From contig JACTUB010000005.1 of assembly GCA_015660885.1 (NCBI GenBank), forward strand, positions 1 through 64,000: a DNA stretch of 64,000 bases, in the 5' to 3' direction. The notes under the pieces are model-generated. The model did not search any database, had not been told where the DNA came from, and saw only the letters and a program-made list of their open reading frames with translations. How positions within the stretch are numbered: the first letter of the stretch is position 1; each line of letters begins with the position of its first letter. Shown here piece by piece: positions 34,164 to 42,819 of this stretch. This DNA comes from Methanoregulaceae archaeon (GTDB lineage: Archaea > Halobacteriota > Methanomicrobia > Methanomicrobiales > Methanospirillaceae). The position numbers and the translations under genes are program-made.

Positions 34164-35144
34164 ATGATGGATGTAGCAACTCTCCCCAACTCAAATTACA
34201 ACACTGCTGGGATTAATGTTTTTCCCGTACCAATTGTTGATCTGTTCCGCTATGAGAACATCTACAAGAACACCAACAACGGTTTTGCTGTTGAATTCCG
34301 AAAGCAGATGATCAGACTTTACGAACAGGGATTCAAACAGAGCGAGATTGCTGACAAGCTGAACTGCTCTATCTCTGTCGTTAAGAAATGGTTACGCCGA
34401 TACCGCAAGGGAGATATTATAGCTGATAAATCCCGCGCTCCTCTTCACCGTGAGGTAAAGAACACTTAGTTCAACCAGCACATGGTAAAGGAAATCCTGG
34501 AACAGTTCCCTTTCTACGGATCACGCCGAATAGCTCACCAGATTGAGAAAGAGATTGGTGTTGAAGTTTCTCATGTAACCGTCTCACAGATGATGAAGGA
34601 TATTGTTGAGAAGAAAGAGCCGGTTGTTGCTGAGAGAATTGAGATTGCTGAGCCAGATGCGATCTGGCATATGGACATGACTCCTATGAGGATTGCTAAA
34701 GGCACGCAACAGTACATCTTTGCCATCATCGATGTATGCACTCGCAGAGTTCTGGCAATAAAGAATTATGATGGCTGTACATCGGTTGAGGTTATTGACT
34801 GCTTATACTCAGCAATCATCAACAATAGTGGAAAGAAACCACGGACGGTTTACACTGATAACGGTGGACAGTTTGTCTCAAAAGTCTTTGAGGACTGTTT
34901 AAAAATCCGGACGATCTTTCACCACAAGACCGATAAGGGCTGCCCGTGGCAGAACGGTAAGGTCGAGAGATTGTTTAAGACTCTGTTTGATGAGTGGTTC
35001 GCGTACCGCTGGTACATCACTCCTAAGGGACTTTCTGAAAGCCTTGAAGAGTTCCGCAACTGGTTCAACAACGAGAGGGAGATCCAGAAACTTGGGTACA
35101 AAACTCCGATGCAGATCATGAAAGAAAAATCAGCAATATCTTGA
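34164..35144 (+). pseudogene. IS481-family transposase with in-frame amber codon
   Basis: A single 326-codon frame: HTH part (LYEQGFKQSEIADKLNCSIS and KKWLRRYRKG), TAG at codon 102, then an rve integrase core with WHMDMTPMR, VYTDNGGQFVS and a Glu in QNGKVERLF. The spacing D-35-E is that of a DDE transposase. The stop falls in the linker between the two parts. An ATG at 34482 could restart translation of the core. Pyrrolysine read-through is known for TAG in Methanosarcinaceae transposases, but nothing here shows that this organism decodes TAG. GGAGGT before ATG 34164. Confidence 0.75.
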
Positions 35145-35166
35145 ACACAAACTTTTTCTTTTAAAA

Positions 35167-35205
35167 AGTACTATAATAGTCATATAAAAGTACTTAATTA
35201 GTACT
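35167..35205 (+). promoter_or_regulatory. promoter with three AGTACT operator-like palindromes
   Basis: AGTACT occurs at 35167-35172, 35189-35194 and 35200-35205, with start-to-start spacings of 22 and 11 bases (two turns and one turn). The TATA box TATAAAAG (35183-35190) lies between the first two. The following gene encodes an AbrB-like protein, so autorepression is likely. The predicted transcript starts near 35212, eleven bases before the ATG. Confidence 0.55.
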
Positions 35206-35222
35206 TATCACTTTCACCCTAT

Positions 35223-35411
35223 ATGGCGAGAATTACCAAGAACGGAGATCAATATCGAATTAATATCCCAAAAGATGTAATCCTCTTAACTGGGTGGGAT
35301 GAAAACACAGAGGTTGGGATATTCCCATACCCAAAAGATCTAACCGATTCGATTGATGAAAACACACCAGTATTAATGAAAAAAATTACAATAAAGAGGA
35401 AAGATGGCTGA
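35223..35411 (+). CDS. AbrB/SpoVT-like small DNA-binding protein
   Basis: 62 residues. ITKNGDQYRINIPKDVILLT and GWDENTEVGIFPYP match the swapped-hairpin AbrB fold of MazE-type antitoxins. First gene of a compact AT-rich cassette; it overlaps the next gene by eight bases. It probably binds the AGTACT sites in its own promoter. Confidence 0.6.
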   Translation: MARITKNGDQYRINIPKDVILLTGWDENTEVGIFPYPKDLTDSIDENTPVLMKKITIKRKDG

Positions 35412-35961
35412 TCGATTAAAAGCACTCGAAAACTTTGTTTTACTTATTCTTGGCGCTATCGATAGACCGATCTCAGTTTTACATCTCGAAAAAGAGATAT
35501 TCTTATTATGGAATTTTCACCAAGACATTCACAATTATTTGAATTTCATCAAACATTATAAAGGACCCTATTCAGAGGAAATTGCAAAAATAATCCACCA
35601 TCCATTTTATTTAAATAACTGCTGGGAATACCGTCCGCCAATTGACTCCAATGATTTAGGCGGAGGATATGTCGAATTAACAGATACTGGCCGTCTTGAG
35701 TACAAAAAATTTTATTCCGATGCTAAAAAAAGAGAGTCCCTATTACCGCTTTTGTCCGGAATAAAAATGGTAAGAGAACTCTACGATAATCTATCCTCGG
35801 AAGAATTGTTACTATTGATATATTCTACTTATCCTGAATATACAGAATTTTCAAAAATATACAAAGATATCGAGAGAAAGAAAAAACCTCTCGCAAAAAA
35901 CCTTCTTATAATTGGCTTAATTGACGATAAACGATTCGAAGAAATTACAATTGGCGCATAA
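35404..35961 (+). CDS. Panacea/SocA-like antitoxin-type protein
   Basis: 185 residues, all-helical with no membrane segment. An N-terminal winged-helix-like part (FVLLILGAIDRPISVLHLEK) leads to FIKHYKGPYSEEIAKIIHHP and YVELTDTGRLEYKKFY, the layout of the Panacea (DUF4065/SocA) domain, including the K-x-GP-[YF]-S step. The C-terminal part has LSSEELLLLIYSTYPEYTEF. Panacea domains neutralise various toxins. Assignment is by eye and uncertain. It sits between the AbrB-like gene and a broken PIN gene (two-base gap). Confidence 0.55.
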   Translation: MADRLKALENFVLLILGAIDRPISVLHLEKEIFLLWNFHQDIHNYLNFIKHYKGPYSEEIAKIIHHPFYLNNCWEYRPPIDSNDLGGGYVELTDTGRLEYKKFYSDAKKRESLLPLLSGIKMVRELYDNLSSEELLLLIYSTYPEYTEFSKIYKDIERKKKPLAKNLLIIGLIDDKRFEEITIGA

Positions 35962-35962
35962 T

Positions 35963-36518
35963 ATGACTGAATGTATTATCGCAGACTCATCTTTTTATTG
36001 TTGTTTCGAAACCGATTTTCATTGGTAACAAGATAAAGGAGGAACTTCCGATTTCTCTGTTGGATTGTGAAGAATTCACTAATTCAATTTTCATGATTGA
36101 GGAAAATTTTTTTGAGTTAATAAGGCCATTTTTTACCAGATCTCCAAAACATGAAAATGATGGAGAGTATGAAGCGATTGGAATTGCATACCATTTGAAT
36201 GAACATTATAATTTGAAATACCTGATTTTGGATGATTCAATTGCATACAAATTCACAAAAAAGAATTTTGATACATTGGCAAAAAAATTAATCAGAACTA
36301 TAGGTTTCATTAAAAACTGTTGTTATATAGACAAATCTTTGTCCTCACAACGGACACTTGAAATTCTTTTAGAGATGAAAAAATCATTTGAAATTTATAA
36401 TGAAAATATTTCTGAAAAGAAAAAGAGACCATGTAGTTTAGATCAGAAGGTCTACAGCACAATACTTATCCCGCTGATAGCACAATTACAAGATGATAAT
36501 AAAAATGGAAGAATATGA
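35963..36518 (+). pseudogene. PIN-domain toxin, frameshifted near its N-terminus
   Basis: ATG 35963 begins MTECIIADSSFYCCFETDFH, the first strand and catalytic Asp of a PIN RNase, then reaches TAA. The +1-shifted frame continues with FIGNKIKEELPISLLDCEEF and runs to 36518, including GEYEAIGIAYHL (conserved Glu) and LKYLILDDSIAYKF (Asp) followed by IRTIGFI, the later PIN motifs. The change occurs near 36005-36025 and some codons also seem missing compared with usual PIN proteins. A restart at TTG 36060 or an internal Met would lack the first Asp, so the toxin is probably inactive. Confidence 0.65.
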
Positions 36519-37905
36519 TCCCCATTTAACGGTTGATCCAATAACATCAATCTTAAAACATCCAGATTACTGTGTCCGGAAAATCACTTTTGATAATCTA
36601 AATAGATCCGTAGAGACTCCGTTTAAAATATTTCATGGAAAAAGATTGTCCTTTGGCGATTTCGAGAAATTTACATCTGGTATTGAAGAAAAAATTGTAG
36701 AAAATGGACGATACGTAAAGGGATACAACTCATGGAGTGATCTTAAATATCTTCTTACTGAAGCCAGCGGAAATGAGCGTAATTCAAAATTAACATCTTT
36801 TTTTCGAATAGATCAGGAGTTATGGGATAACCTCTCATTTACAACACTATCTTTAGTTTTCCCAAAAAATCCCTATGAACAAATAGCTATCACTAATAAA
36901 ACAAAAGGGCAGGAAAAGACAAGATATATCGAAGCATTTGATGAAACTAGCTTCACATTTCTTTTAAATTACATTTATTCAAAATCAAAAGCGTGTGTCC
37001 TTGTTCCAGATATTAAACTGGAAAATAACAAATTACCTACCATGAGAATTAATGAATATATTAATCATGTTGATGAATGCGTAAATATCCTTTCACAATG
37101 GAATAAAAAACCCATATTTGTTCCCCTACAGTTGGATCTCCCTGTCGATCATGTTGAAATAATCTTAGATCACTACGCTGAAAAAAAATATTCAAACATA
37201 TGGATAAACTTTCTCGCCCATCAATGTGATGATTCTTATATCGCTAATATTAGGGCGATTAGAACACGAATAAATACAAAAATGAAATCTCTAATGCCAG
37301 TGCTATATTACACCCATATACAAAAAGAAATAACCCCAAACATTCAGTCAGAAAAAGTATTAGCGTCAGATATTCTTACTCAGTTCAATGGTGCAGATTT
37401 TATCGGCATTAATAAAGGCAGATATGATGATTCTCCCGGTTTCAAGTCTGAGGGGGAAAAAGCTGATTATAAACACGCATCGGATCTCGGTATTACATTA
37501 GATCAATACAAATTGATGAAAGCCTTCCATAAAAACCGCTTGTTTGATCCTAATAGCTATTATTATTATAATCTAAATTCGTATCCCCGCGATTTACCAA
37601 CAGATATCGATTTGTTAAGGACTAACGAAAGTATTAATCAGATAGCCAATGGAATTTTGTTATATTCTGAGATTGAACGAACAAGACTATACGCGTTGGA
37701 AATCGCTCCAAAAAATGTGGAAAAGGCAATTAAAAAAGATTTAAAAGAGAAACAAGGGTCAAAATCAAAATTAAAAAAGACATTAAAAGATTATATTGAG
37801 ACAAAACAGGGAATGAAGGACTTCCCAATTATCAGAAATGAAATAACCGACACAGTACCGCGACAATTGACATTATTAGATGATCTCGACGGTCTTGGTG
37901 ATTAA
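36493..37905 (+). CDS. unknown 470-residue protein of the AT-rich cassette
   Basis: Begins at ATG 36493 (or 36505), inside the end of the PIN frame (26-base overlap). Soluble, Lys/Asn/Ile-rich. Central strands and helices alternate: ACVLVPDIKL, KKPIFVPLQLDLPVDHVEII, NIWINFLAHQ, KMKSLMPVLYY, GADFIGINKGRYDD. This looks like an alpha/beta barrel or Rossmann-like core, with conserved-looking D/Q/N residues on strand ends. The C-terminal 80 residues are a charged helix (KDLKEKQGSKSKLKKTLKDY). No family recognised. Its place beside antitoxin-like and toxin-like genes suggests a conflict or stress role; this is inference. Confidence 0.6.
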   Translation: MIIKMEEYDPHLTVDPITSILKHPDYCVRKITFDNLNRSVETPFKIFHGKRLSFGDFEKFTSGIEEKIVENGRYVKGYNSWSDLKYLLTEASGNERNSKLTSFFRIDQELWDNLSFTTLSLVFPKNPYEQIAITNKTKGQEKTRYIEAFDETSFTFLLNYIYSKSKACVLVPDIKLENNKLPTMRINEYINHVDECVNILSQWNKKPIFVPLQLDLPVDHVEIILDHYAEKKYSNIWINFLAHQCDDSYIANIRAIRTRINTKMKSLMPVLYYTHIQKEITPNIQSEKVLASDILTQFNGADFIGINKGRYDDSPGFKSEGEKADYKHASDLGITLDQYKLMKAFHKNRLFDPNSYYYYNLNSYPRDLPTDIDLLRTNESINQIANGILLYSEIERTRLYALEIAPKNVEKAIKKDLKEKQGSKSKLKKTLKDYIETKQGMKDFPIIRNEITDTVPRQLTLLDDLDGLGD

Positions 37906-37917
37906 TCGGAATCATTT

Positions 37918-37932
37918 GGGTCTTCCTGACCC
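37918..37932 (+). terminator. small stem after the cassette's last gene
   Basis: GGGTC, five bases, GACCC, starting 13 bases after the stop of the 470-residue gene. Weak, but placed as a terminator. Confidence 0.3.
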
Positions 37933-38054
37933 CATTTGAGTCTATAAGAGGTAGAATACCCTTATGGCCAGTAAGATCTGCTAGCAGAAACACATGGCGA
38001 GGCTCGCTATTTATCTGGCATCATGAAGCATTGTGAACCTAGCCATAAGGGGGG

Positions 38055-38100
38055 GGAAGATCCGAGGATTTGAGTCTTTGTCCTGAATTTCGGATCTTCC
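38055..38100. repeat. 11-bp perfect inverted repeat with 24-base loop
   Basis: GGAAGATCCGA at 38055-38065 pairs with TCGGATCTTCC at 38090-38100. The loop contains GATTTGAGTCTTTGTCCTG. The same ATTTGAGTCT word occurs upstream at about 37933, which hints at a short dispersed repeat or structured RNA. Confidence 0.45.
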
Positions 38101-38578
38101 GTACATGATACCTACACTGATGGAATAATAAAGTTTGGTAAGGCACCGATTCAAGTCAAATCAGAGATGGAAGTTTTCGTTTTGGTTTTATTATTTTTTG
38201 GCCTCTTTCTCAGTAATTTGAGTTAATCGATTGTTTTGTAGGATCATCCATAATCATAATCTCTCTCTTTTGTGGCAGAATTTACATTCTCTCCTTGTGG
38301 GTGTCGAATTTAAAACCCAGTTCTTACCCGCATCACTTATTTTCAAATCACAAAATTCCTCCCATTCGTGAAATCCCATTAAACAACGAATAGTTTGAAA
38401 GAATCCCATAATTATATCGATATTCCTTTTTCACTACGGTTAATCTTTTTGAAGTAATATAGACTTTTGAATAGACACGATGTCACTTTACACCACACGT
38501 ATAGACCTCTTATCAGACAATTGTGAACGTTTTCGACAATAGCGTGCATAAGAAAAGGAGGATCCCTGTGGGGATACA

Positions 38579-38905
38579 TTATTTTCTATTGTCTAGAAGC
38601 TTTTCCAAGAGGGTCTTTATCTCAGCAGTCTCCTTCATCTGGAGGCGCCGGAGGGTCTGTACCTGTCGATCCTGCCAGAGAGAAAATCCGAAAGCTATAA
38701 CGAGCAAACCGATGGCTATTGAAAAGGCGCCCCATTTCACTGTTAAGGGCGAAGTTAGAAGGTAGAACCCGAAGTAAATAAACAGTGGGCCTCCGACAAG
38801 AAAAATTCCTACTGATAAAATATTCAAAAGATTGCGTTCTTCAAACTGTTCATCGCTAAGGTTACTCTCTTCGAGTAGAATTTTCTGGGTATCAATTTTT
38901 TTCAC
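38579..38905 (-). CDS. small membrane protein (108 aa)
   Basis: A charged N-terminus (QKILLEESNLSDEQFEER), two helices (about 28-50 and 57-77) and a coiled-coil-like tail (LRRLQMKETAEIKTLLEKLL). It resembles small two-helix proteins often placed next to sensor or secreted genes. It is 82 bases after the 38988 gene on the same strand. Function unknown. Confidence 0.6.
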   Translation of the reverse strand: MKKIDTQKILLEESNLSDEQFEERNLLNILSVGIFLVGGPLFIYFGFYLLTSPLTVKWGAFSIAIGLLVIAFGFSLWQDRQVQTLRRLQMKETAEIKTLLEKLLDNRK

Positions 38906-38987
38906 AATCTCACTCCGTAATATACTATTTTATGTCTGTTGCCAAGATCTAGTTCCGGTCCTCTCGCCTGTTCTGCAGTGATTATCA

Positions 38988-39671
38988 TTATGATTTGAAA
39001 TCATCGCTTACGACCTCAAGTTCTGGGAAAATCCGCTGGATTTCGCGAATATGACTATCAGTTTCTTTGAAATACTGGGAAAATGCTTCCGGGTTGTTTT
39101 CCTGGTCTGCGAGTACTGCTTGCATACATGTGATTTCGGCATCCTCTGTCTCGCTGCTGATCTGTCTGATACGGGGGATGACCATCCCGATGGAGAAACC
39201 CTGCGATGAACCAGGTGTTGCACTCGCCTTGGCCGATGTGAAGTAATCGAGGGACTGCAGCATCTCCTCTCGGGATGTCTGAAATTTCGTGCAAACTGCC
39301 ATTTTCTCTTTCGTGCTGGTCATCTGCGGTACACCCGAAAGCTCAAAAAAAGCTCCTGTACTATTCTGATAACCAGCGAGGAACAGGTTAACTCCTTTGC
39401 TCCACTGATCACGGAATTTTTCTTCCATATTATCTGTAGGGATAAGTGCTTGTGAATATCCCTCCACGCTGTTCTGCATAAATTCATTTCCTGACTTGTT
39501 AATTTCTTTATAGAAAACATCGGACCCGAACTGATAGATCGAATCTGCAGCCAGTTCCCCATTTTTGGGATCGCTGAATATATTCAGCGGGTTGAGCGGA
39601 CCAGTAACAACTGCGGTGCTGGTAAGAATCGCCCCGATCAATAGACAATATTTGATGACTATCAGGTTCAT
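38988..39671 (-). CDS. secreted or membrane-tethered helical protein
   Basis: 227 residues: an N-terminal signal or anchor helix (about 4-24), then a helical domain with NEFMQNSVEGYSQALIPTDN and repeated acidic segments. Two cysteines are in the outer part (VCTKFQ, TCMQAV). No family recognised. It lies between the sensor kinase and the small membrane gene, all on the minus strand, so it could be the sensed or accessory partner of the kinase. Confidence 0.55.
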   Translation of the reverse strand: MNLIVIKYCLLIGAILTSTAVVTGPLNPLNIFSDPKNGELAADSIYQFGSDVFYKEINKSGNEFMQNSVEGYSQALIPTDNMEEKFRDQWSKGVNLFLAGYQNSTGAFFELSGVPQMTSTKEKMAVCTKFQTSREEMLQSLDYFTSAKASATPGSSQGFSIGMVIPRIRQISSETEDAEITCMQAVLADQENNPEAFSQYFKETDSHIREIQRIFPELEVVSDDFKS

Positions 39672-39793
39672 GATTTATTATCCGGTCCGGGGCAGGTTAA
39701 TACGGCATCAGACTCTTATAAGCTTACCAGAAAAGTGGTGCATCCTTTTTTAAAAAACTTCGTAACATAGAGATATTGAGAATCTATAGAAAA

Positions 39794-41575
39794 TTATTTG
39801 ATGTTCGTAAACCTGAAAGTTCCTTCAGGTACCATAATCTCAAACCTGGCACCTTTTCCCGGCTCTCCGTTTTCTCGAATCGTCATACCAGTAATACCAA
39901 GAATTGTCCGGGAAAGGAATAATCCAAAGCCTGTATGCTTGAAATATTTACGTTCGAATATAGCTTCTTTATATTCTGCTGGTATTCCTTCTCCATTGTC
40001 CTGATACGTTACCATAAGTCCCCCTCCTTCAAGCGGACGATACGAGAATTCAATAGTTGTTATCGTTTTTCCATGACGGAGAGCGTTTTCAAGAAGCGTG
40101 TAAAAGACCTTCTCCAGCATAGGATCTGCATATAACTCAAGATTATCGAGATGAACGGATAGTTTCACCGTCGAAAGGGGGAGACGTGCTGCATTGGCTA
40201 CAATGAGGTTTTTGATATCGAACCATTGCGGGGACTGGGCCCCGATATCCTGGTAATCTTTGGTGAACATAATCTGGGTCTTGATATTTTGGGCAGCCTG
40301 AATTTCCTTATCGATAAATTCCTGGTTGGAAGGTTGATCAGATGTCATTTTCGTCAATTCGAGATACCCGAGAATTACCGTGATTTGGTTGAGAATGTCG
40401 TGCCGTGTTACACTGCTTAAGAGGTTCAGTTTATCGTTGGTTTGCCGAATGGTATCCGCATAGCGTGTTACCTCTGAAGCGTATTGCTCCAGTAACGTTT
40501 CAGTTACCTTCTGGTCTGTAATATCAATCAGTGACGCGACGCTCCTCTTTGACTTGGGCAACATATCGATGGTCAGCAGGATGTTGCGGATTCCACCCGA
40601 TTTTGTAATGAGCCGGAACTCATATTGTTTCAATGCTTTTTCCGGTTCTTCTCGTCGCGTCCGGTGCTGTTCAATCATTTTTTCAAGATCATCTTTGAAT
40701 ATAAATTCAGTCCAGGATTTCCCTTTGTCAATATCCTCCTGGGAATAACCAGTCAGCTTGAAAAACTCTTTATTGGCAAAACTAATGGTAGTATCTTCTT
40801 CTATGACAAGCATTGCGGTGCCGGTGTTTTCAAATACTGTCCTGTACCGGCTTTCGCTCTCCCGTATGGTTGCCTCAGACTCTGTAAGGATTTGTCGCTC
40901 CCGGTCGTTACGCTGCTGAAAATAGACAAAAATCAAGAGGAATAACACGAGCAGCAGCGTTACTATGAGTGAAGGTGTACTGGCCTTGAAAATCTCTATG
41001 TTCCAGTTCCGAGCATTAACATCTGCTCCCAGGACTGCAATAACTTGTCCTGTCGTTGTATCGGTGACCGGAACTATGCTGCTCACCCATGTGCCCCAGC
41101 GATCAGTTGTAGGCCCCTCAGTCGTATCCTTTCCTGAAGAAAACGCATTCAAAAGGGTCACCGATGCTTCAGAATAAACCTCGCCTGGTGGCGAGTAGTC
41201 CGGTGATTCCGGAGGTTCTGAGTCAACGTAAAAAAAGACTGTCCCATCAGACCGCTGCCCCATAAGATATAAGAACCGGATTTCCGGATCCTCTGATCGG
41301 GTCTCTATCAATTGATTTTTTAAGATCTGATAGTACGGTGATCCGATGTCAGAATCAGATCCTGTCAACCCTTTCACGTACGCTGTGCTGATATCCGCTT
41401 GCAAAAGGTGGGTTTTTGTGAGCAAATCTGACCGTTGGAGGTTATCCTCTTGCTGAACAGTCCAAAGGGTTAACGCCAAACCACTGACAACGATGACGAT
41501 AACGGCGATGATTAGCCATCTTTTCAAGTTACGAATTATAGGTAAACCCACCGTGATCTCTCCATATTGTATCAT
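39794..41575 (-). CDS. membrane sensor histidine kinase with extracellular sensor and PAS
   Basis: 593 residues. Helix 1 at about 15-37, an extracellular Cache-like sensor (about 40-195, with GSPYYQILKNQLIETRSEDP and VLGADVNA), helix 2 at about 197-217, a PAS domain (about 230-350, TVFENTGTAMLVIEEDTTIS), a methanogen-type His box (SSVTRHDILNQITVILGYLE), and a HATPase domain with LLENALRHG, DNGEGIP and GFGLFLSR. It senses an external small ligand and phosphorylates a response regulator. No receiver domain or regulator gene is adjacent; an orphan receiver lies at 63359. Confidence 0.9.
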   Translation of the reverse strand: MIQYGEITVGLPIIRNLKRWLIIAVIVIVVSGLALTLWTVQQEDNLQRSDLLTKTHLLQADISTAYVKGLTGSDSDIGSPYYQILKNQLIETRSEDPEIRFLYLMGQRSDGTVFFYVDSEPPESPDYSPPGEVYSEASVTLLNAFSSGKDTTEGPTTDRWGTWVSSIVPVTDTTTGQVIAVLGADVNARNWNIEIFKASTPSLIVTLLLVLFLLIFVYFQQRNDRERQILTESEATIRESESRYRTVFENTGTAMLVIEEDTTISFANKEFFKLTGYSQEDIDKGKSWTEFIFKDDLEKMIEQHRTRREEPEKALKQYEFRLITKSGGIRNILLTIDMLPKSKRSVASLIDITDQKVTETLLEQYASEVTRYADTIRQTNDKLNLLSSVTRHDILNQITVILGYLELTKMTSDQPSNQEFIDKEIQAAQNIKTQIMFTKDYQDIGAQSPQWFDIKNLIVANAARLPLSTVKLSVHLDNLELYADPMLEKVFYTLLENALRHGKTITTIEFSYRPLEGGGLMVTYQDNGEGIPAEYKEAIFERKYFKHTGFGLFLSRTILGITGMTIRENGEPGKGARFEIMVPEGTFRFTNIK

Positions 41576-41665
41576 TGAAGCCAGATATTGGCTGATTTTG
41601 ACGTTTTACGAGATCTCTAAATTCTTTCATTGGGTATTTGCATGTTGAGATATTTATATTGCGAA

Positions 41666-41839
41666 ATGGTTCTGGTGCAAAAACAGTGGGAGAATGCAAG
41701 TGAGGTCTGTCAACAGAACACGAATAGGAAGTTCCGTATTCTTTTTTTCTTTAAGGGGAAAGAGGTCGCTATTTCTCATTTTACAAAAGAAATAAAAAAT
41801 GAGGAAATATTGACCATAATAAAGGAAAAATTCTTTTGA
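41666..41839 (+). CDS. possible small charged protein (57 aa)
   Basis: Starts at ATG 41666 about 15 bases after a TATA-like TATTTATAT. The C-terminal half (FFFKGKEVAISHFTKEIKNE) has protein-like Lys/Glu alternation. Divergent from the sensor kinase. No family; may be chance. Confidence 0.3.
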   Translation: MVLVQKQWENASEVCQQNTNRKFRILFFFKGKEVAISHFTKEIKNEEILTIIKEKFF

Positions 41840-41937
41840 GAAAACAGATTAAATAACCCGGAATGGCATTTTCCGCGGTTGTGTTTTCCTGTACCAACAA
41901 CAAGTAGGAAAAACGGCAGCAGATTCATAATCAAAGA

Positions 41938-41973
41938 GCCGGGGATCGTTTGCATGGGTGTGAGACCCCCGGC
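41938..41973. terminator. GC-rich hairpin, terminator-like
   Basis: GCCGGGG at 41938-41944 pairs with CCCCGGC at 41967-41973, followed on the plus strand by CTTCTCTT. Suits a terminator between the small plus-strand gene and the minus-strand small membrane gene. Confidence 0.45.
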
Positions 41974-42100
41974 CTTCTCTTACCTATAACTGTCCTTTTC
42001 GAAGCTCCCCCGGCGTGCAATACCAGGATCATCGCAGTCTGGAAAATATATTCCTTGTTTTTCTTTTAGATATTGTGATGCAGGCAATTTTTTTTTTAAA

Positions 42101-42274
42101 TTATTTTTTCCTTATAAAATATATTCCGGTAAGGACACAAACCGCAGCAAGAATTAAAAAAATCAATGTTATTAAGAAAATACGAGCCAATCCCGCTGCT
42201 ATCGAAAAAAATATCGCGCTGACAAAACAACACAATACTGGCAGTTTACTCAAAATATAAGGACCCAGACTCAT
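42101..42274 (-). CDS. small membrane protein (57 aa, two helices)
   Basis: From ATG 42274 to TAA 42101. Helices about 12-30 and 32-52, with a basic end (YFIRKK). Preferred over the overlapping plus-strand frame because of the clear hydrophobic pattern. Function unknown. Confidence 0.45.
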   Translation of the reverse strand: MSLGPYILSKLPVLCCFVSAIFFSIAAGLARIFLITLIFLILAAVCVLTGIYFIRKK

Positions 42275-42448
42275 ATCGATCGAAGGTATAATCTATTTTC
42301 GATTGCTTATATATCTTTATTCTTTGGAGGTATATAGAATTATATAATACCGATTCATCTCTATATTAGTGTTTACTTCTTCAAAAAATCTGTAAATGGT
42401 TAGATAAATTTGCTCATGGAATACAATTGAACTCGAAAGCGTCTCGGT

Positions 42449-42652
42449 ATGGTAATGACCATGGGATATGTCTCATCGAACATGATTAATCTAAACGGCC
42501 CTCTCATTCAGATCTTTGTTGGGTTCCTGCTGGCGATAATTGGATGTGTGGTCATTCTCAACGCGCCGGATCTCGCGCAAATATCCTACGCTCTCTTCCT
42601 GATCGCATTCATTCTGCTGGCACTCGCAATCGTTACGCTCTACCGTGAATGA
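42449..42652 (+). CDS. small membrane protein (67 aa)
   Basis: Two helices (about 18-38 and 43-63) with LNAPDLAQISYALF between them. No ribosome site seen; ATG 42461 is a possible later start. It lies 167 bases before another membrane gene on the same strand. Function unknown. Confidence 0.4.
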   Translation: MVMTMGYVSSNMINLNGPLIQIFVGFLLAIIGCVVILNAPDLAQISYALFLIAFILLALAIVTLYRE

Positions 42653-42819
42653 GATCATAGCAATTCGCTTCTCTATATTTATTGTAAAAATCTATAAATT
42701 GTTGTAAAAGAATAGAGTTACTAAGGATGAACATTCTTTCGGTTTCGGAGCAGGGTTGAGAAACACGATTCGTGTTTCCGAATACTCCGCCCGTGAGGCA
42801 GAGAACTTGGATAGTTAGC

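Larger units (their letters stand above)
34109..35147 (+). mobile_element. IS481-type insertion sequence, transposase interrupted by TAG
   Basis: Approximate limits from TGT near 34109 and ACA near 35147; the outer bases (TGTCAAAGA against TGTTCAAGA) match at most positions but the ends are not certain. It holds a hairpin before the transposase and a single transposase frame with one amber codon. No target duplication seen. Confidence 0.5.
37906..38578. other. gene-free stretch after the AT-rich cassette
   Basis: No coding region recognised in about 670 bases. It holds a small GGGTC-N5-GACCC stem directly after the cassette (37918-37932), a run of G at about 38049-38056, and the perfect hairpin at 38055-38100. 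It may contain an unrecognised RNA or the scar of an element. Confidence 0.4.

Noticed and set aside
34467..34469. Pyrrolysine at the TAG of the IS481-type transposase
   Set aside because: No pyl genes in the window, and most Methanomicrobiales lack them. Kept only as a finding to test.
42015..42260. Plus-strand 81-codon frame
   Set aside because: The minus strand here encodes a clean two-helix membrane protein (42101-42274); the plus-strand frame looks like its shadow.
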